12,805 nucleotides of DNA, from assembly GCA_022496205.1 (NCBI GenBank), contig WTXD01000308.1, forward strand, positions 1 to 12,805, given 5' to 3'. Each line of letters begins with the position of its first letter. Positions within the stretch are counted from its first letter, which is position 1. The notes below the pieces were generated by a model. The model did no database searches. It was given only the letters and a program-made list of their open reading frames with translations, and was not told where the DNA came from. The DNA comes from Gloeopeniophorella convolvens (taxonomy: Eukaryota > Basidiomycota > Agaricomycetes > Russulales). The position numbers were made by a program, and so were the translations under genes. Shown here piece after piece: positions 8,781 through 12,805 of this stretch.

Positions 8781-10250
8781 TCAAACAAAAATACGATACA
8801 ATCTCCTGGCAAAGCGCGGCAAGAACTTCAAGTCGTGAATGGCATCTAAGATGACCACGATCAACAGAGGCTCCCTATACTCCGCAGCGCCAGTACCGGT
8901 GAAGGAAGTGAACGCGATGGCGGATTGTCCTCCATTGTTGTAGCGCTTCCTCAGCCGAAGGCCTGAGATTGGGTTCATCTCGTGTCAGGGACTCGATCAT
9001 TGGCGCGAAGAACCCTAGGTTGGAGTATTTCTGGACGATGTGAGGAGCTGTGCATCCAGACAAGATGAGATCTTACGGGCTGTAATTTGATGCGCAAATT
9101 ATTGCCCATTGTAAAGATATCGACCTTGAACGAATCATATGGCACTCGTCCGATAGTTCGGAGACATCCTGATCGCGGCCATCGCGACCGAGGACGAGGC
9201 GGTGCTGCGACTCCGGTGGAAAATAAGATGAAATGCCATAGTCCACGAAGTAATACTCGACTCCGACGTCCAGGTGTAGGAGTACCGAGGCCTCGTCGAA
9301 ACGTCGAAGAGGAATAATGTTGAATGTACGTCAATTCGCGGCAAACGCGCAGCGTTTGCACGTCGTAAATACAACTGATATATACTACAGAGCGTCCGTA
9401 ATAAACCTACTGCGATTGGGTGCCGCACACGCTTGAGAACCGCGTGCTCGCGACACCTATGAACGGCGAGTGCGGGGAGAGCTCAGCCAAGCGCGCTGCG
9501 CGCGCGATCCAATTCCAACAAATAAATCATGCACCGGGTGGAACCCGAGTGAAATACATGCTGGCGGCCCCGTCCATGAGAAGGTTCTTGAAAGCACAGT
9601 CGCTGAAAGTACGGGCGTAAGTCAGTTGCACGTAACTTCGATAATGAAAAAGAAGCGGCGAACTGATGCGCAACACCATGCAAGTGCAGAACCGCCATGT
9701 CTCTTGAAAGCAAGACAGAACGAAAGTACCTCGAGCATCTTCGAAATCAAGTATTTCCTCAATAAAATCGAACGGTGGACTGTTGCACAGTCGCAAGAAG
9801 GGCATGACCAGGTACGAGATGGATCTGTCGGCGTCGTCGAGAAATCTGTCTAGGATGGGGACGGAATGGTTTTGAGGGCTAGCCAGCCCGCTCAGCATGA
9901 GGGCAATGCGCGATTCTTCATCGCCTGTTCTAACTTCCTTGATGTACACGAGCTTTCCATCCGATATGCGGGTTGCGTCAGCAAGCATAACACGGACATC
10001 AAGATTCAGAACCTCTAGAGAACGAAAGAAACGGTGTATCTCACTGGGAGTCGCACAGCTTCCTCGGACCGTAAAGTATCTTTTCCCGTGGTCAATCAGG
10101 TTGGTGTCCACCTTGGTCGAAGGCGCGGGCGAAGCATGTAGCCTTTGGATTCCAAGAACTGTTGGCGATCCCTCCACTTGGCCTCGTGGCTAGAGAGACG
10201 CTCCAGAGCGAACGATCCGATAGCATATATGCTTCTGAGGAAGACTGCCC
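8781..10250 (-). pseudogene. Protein-kinase-like pseudogene, copy B
   Basis: This is a second, better-preserved copy of the same kinase-like gene in the same orientation. Segments in order are SIYAIGSFALERLSSHEAKW, FLESKGYMLRPRLRPRWTPT, the N-lobe MLADATRISDGKLVYIKEVR with SYLVMPFLRL at the hinge, and a short VLHLHGVAH exon. The catalytic loop DCAFKNLLMD (9572-9601) comes next, then GFHPVHDLFV, the DFG-equivalent VDYGISSYF, and LVLGRDGRDQDVSELSD. The end is VPYDSFKVDIFTMGNN, MIESLTRDEPNLRPSAEEAL, and a tail EYREPLLIVVILDAIHDLKF ending at 8781. Lesions are a TGA at 10096-10098, where the family has a tryptophan, and frameshifts near 9552, 9147 and 8885. GT-AG intron-like stretches interrupt it between 9600 and 9740. 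Asp and Asn of the catalytic loop remain, so the family was probably catalytic; this copy cannot encode the whole protein. Confidence 0.8.
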
Positions 10251-10587
10251 ATCTGCTGGCAAACAGATGGGGCGGACATAGCAGTCACGGCTGAATTGGC
10301 TTGCTGCGGCCGCCACCCACGGCAGCATGGCAGTGATACATCCCCGGGACTGGTTTCATCCACTTGCAACAATGGGCGGTGGCAGAAGTAAGGCTGGCTT
10401 CAATTGTCTTGTTTCTACTTCCGATGACATGACGCGAGCAGCTGTCAATTGTTCGGACCCTGGCCACCCATCGGCCGCTGCCAGTTAGGTACTTTTCGCA
10501 AACTTCCCGCGCTCCGGACCGCGCTTACCGGTGCCACAACCGAACTCCACAAGTGTAAACAATACAAGTCCGACTTTAGGGTTCCTT
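10251..10587. other. Region upstream of kinase copy B, no clear gene
   Basis: On the minus strand an ATG at 10430 opens MSSEVETRQLKPALLLPPP, which stops soon after. It could be the first exon of kinase copy B, since it lies about 180 bp upstream in the same direction, but no homology supports this. The rest shows no recognisable feature. Confidence 0.35.
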
Positions 10588-10603
10588 TTTATTTCCTTTT
10601 ATT
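10588..10603 (-). terminator. Two AATAAA poly(A) signals downstream of the MULE transposase
   Basis: On the minus strand AATAAA occurs twice, 10 bp apart, at 10603-10598 and 10593-10588. They are about 70-80 nt beyond the transposase stop, a normal distance for a fungal 3' end. They may be chance matches in an A/T-rich stretch. Confidence 0.4.
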
Positions 10604-10672
10604 TCCTTGTAAAGCCCATTGTATTTACTACTTAATAAATAATATATAAACGCGTTTTGTGGCTAAGTCAAA

Positions 10673-12805
10673 CTACTGAGTACTAGGAGGGTAAGGGGGA
10701 TAATAAGACTGGGGAGGAGGAAAGTAGGCATAAGGCCAGTAAGAGGGTGCCTGCCCAGCTGCCATAACGGGATGGGACGCGTGATACGGCGGGGCGGAGG
10801 GCGTGGGAAGGGGCTGAGAGGCGGGATATGACGTTGGCGCGGGGGAGGGCGGGGGAGGGGCTGAGGGAAGCGCGGGGCGGTGCCGTTTCAGGGCAGGGGG
10901 CGCCATTCCGGGGTTGGCAGCAGCAGCAGCGGCTTGGGTGCGTGCAGTCGCGTTATTCGCTGCCGTCTTTGCATCGTGTTCGGCCTGCTTGCCAGAGCTC
11001 TGGCCTGCTCCGTAAGGGTCGGTAATCTTGAGGCGGGTTTGCTTGCGGTTGAGTTCGCCTATCAATTCCGCTGCTGGGGGTTCGGTGGACGACGTAGCAG
11101 GGCGGGTCCTCTTGCAGCGGCGCTGCTCTCCCATTCGCTCGGAGGTCTCGGTCCAGGTGTGCTAGTTGGGTGCAATAGACTCCCGGTCTGGAAGCTGGCT
11201 GCCGGAAGCGCGTGCCGTCTGGGTGATTGCAGAGATGTGCGTCTCGACCATACGAAGGGAGCGATGGATCTCCGGAGATGAAAGCGCGCTGTCCCGTAGG
11301 AGCGCTCTAGACATCAAAATGATGTTCTCCAATATGGCTGTTACATCATGACGTGCTTCGAGCGCCCCGTTGCTTGGCGCATCGCTCTGCGAGATGGGCA
11401 GACTCAGCAAGTCCGTCTTAGCGGGCCCTCTGCCGTGTCTCCAGGCCGATCTGCGGCCCCAAAGAAGTGCTCAGCGGCGGCAACATGCTTGCAGAGCCGC
11501 ACCCTCGGCCAGTCCGGACAGTTACAGGTATATTTGGCAAGATCCACCAAATACATCCTCGACAAATTGGAAGCCGATTGCACATAGAACCGGGCGTCGG
11601 CTATGCGCTAAATGGAGTCCTCCTTCATTTCCGGTGCGTGCGCGAGAATATCCTGGCGGCGCATCTCCGCCAGGTTGGGGCCTTCAAATCCGAGCTTCTG
11701 GCGATCGTATCGGCTCGCGTAAGTCGGGAGCATGTCAACTACGAGAGTGTGCACTAGGTGATCGGCTCGGCGGTTTCGTTTACCATCGAGCCAAACAGAT
11801 TTCAGTACATGATGATAGCTAGATAAACATAGATTGTGAGCGATCTTGTGTATTCGCGAAGCGATAATGGATCTTACGCCTCGATGAGCATGTTCGTATC
11901 TCCTTCTTGAAAGATCGTGCGCTGTTGTCTCGAGATCCCAGCCCAGAGATCTTTGATTGGCATCCAATTGACCTTAAGATAATCTACAACGCTTTGCGGG
12001 ACCGAGGGATTGGTCTGGATTTGCACCCACCACGCGTTGAACTGCTCCAAATTGTCGGTCTTTACCCATTTCTGGATAAGCTTCCAGAGATCCGGAAACT
12101 CCTCCGTACGAAAATGCATCCGAACGGTGCGTAGGACGTGCCACCAGCAAAGAAGAAGCTTGGCGTCCGGGTAAACGGACTCTATAGCATTCATTTGTGC
12201 TTTGTCGTGATCGCTCATAATGATCGCAGGAGTAACAGAGGGACTCCGCGCCTTTACGAAATTAAGGAAATAGGCGATCGTCGCCTGTGTGCCACTGGAC
12301 GATAGCATCCAGGCTACCGGAATGCCTGTCAAACGCGAATAAAATTAAGCGCAAATGAACCGGAAATGAAGCCCAGAGTGTACCATGACCCCACAGATCT
12401 CTGACCACCAGAGTAAAGAGTTGAAGACCTGCATACTGAGTGGTGTTATGGGTGGCATCAATAGAGACAAAATCATTGCCAAGCTCATTGAACGGTCCCT
12501 TTGGAACTTAGTTTGGAAGCAGAGCACAAAGTATCTGGAGATAGACCAGATCCAGGGGGAGGAGGATCTTTCTTGTCCTTCAAGATCGCATCGGCACCGT
12601 CCTGTTAGAGCCGAGCGACCCAGAGCTTAATTGAGACGGCATCATTATCGTCTAGGCAAATTTCGTCGTTCTCAACGATCCGGCAAAGGCGGCTGATGTC
12701 GCGCATGGTGATATGGTGATCGCGATCTGTTCGCTGGGTGGAGTCACGCACGCGCTTCAACTGTAATGACAGCTGTCAGATAGCGAAATATAATCGCAGA
12801 TCAAA
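10673..12805 (-). pseudogene. Mutator-like (MULE) transposase pseudogene, 5' part beyond the window
   Basis: This encoded a DDE transposase for cut-and-paste movement of a Mutator-type element. From high to low coordinates: MRDISRLCRIVENDEI, DAVSIKLWVARL, KDPPPPGSGLSPDT, FVSIDATHNTTQYAGLQLF with the first catalytic Asp, and IIMSDHDKAQMNAI with the second. LLLCWWHVLRTVRMHF has the CWWH motif, and NMLIEAYHHVLK carries the likely catalytic Glu. The SWIM zinc finger CNCPDWPRVRLCKH follows (11484-11530), then a spacer and a Pro/Tyr-rich tail ending at 10673. Two clean GT-AG introns are visible at 12326-12383 and 11819-11877. Lesions are TAA at 12605-12607, TAG at 11608-11610, TAG at 11162-11164, and frameshifts near 12530, 12495 and 11410. 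In each case the protein resumes in the expected order, so these are decay, not exon ends. Element termini were not found; one lies outside the window. Confidence 0.88.

Noticed and set aside
10828..11281. Plus-strand open frames rich in Gly and Arg over 10828-11281
   Set aside because: They are the complement of the proline-rich tail and spacer of the MULE transposase on the minus strand.
1..12805. Bacterial defence system, phage island or CRISPR array
   Set aside because: Spliceosomal introns, fungal protease structure and eukaryotic transposons show a eukaryotic nuclear region. No regularly spaced direct repeats with unique spacers were seen.

Overview
The window looks like nuclear DNA of a filamentous basidiomycete, most likely an Agaricomycete. 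Three things suggest this: a secreted sedolisin gene split by 13 introns of 50-62 nt, remnants of a protein-kinase-like family that I associate with Agaricomycete genomes, and a dense mix of decayed DNA transposons. The species is not identified. The kinase and transposase assignments rest on motif recognition, because no database search was possible.

Layout. Positions 143-2875 (minus strand) hold one well-preserved gene, a sedolisin / tripeptidyl-peptidase-like serine protease (peptidase family S53). I could splice it conceptually into 14 exons giving a 666-residue preproprotein with all catalytic and calcium-binding residues. Its upstream region (about 2876-3697) has no other gene. From 3698 to 5429 there is a cluster of non-autonomous DNA transposons. 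A 258-bp MITE with a TA target duplication (3700-3957) lies beside a hAT-like element (4058-5421) with an 8-bp target duplication. A 731-bp TA-flanked element (4072-4802) has inserted into the left terminal inverted repeat of that hAT-like element.

From 5430 to about 10250 the sequence is low in intact genes. It contains one weak hypothetical ORF (5797-6210, plus strand) and two degraded copies of the same kinase-like gene in tandem on the minus strand (about 6412-7950 and 8781-10250). Both carry stops and frameshifts, and the first appears to have an insertion of about 330 bp. The last 2.1 kb (10673 to the window end, minus strand) is the larger part of a Mutator-like (MULE) transposase gene. 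It retains its DDE residues, a CWWH motif, a SWIM zinc finger and a proline-rich tail, but at least three stops and three frameshifts break it.

The region therefore reads as one live secreted-protease gene beside a transposon and pseudogene graveyard. I see no CRISPR, tRNA, rRNA or prokaryotic operon. The most informative structure is the nested transposon pair. The intact right inverted repeat of the hAT-like element shows the empty site of the inner insertion, so both the order of events and the TA duplication can be read directly.
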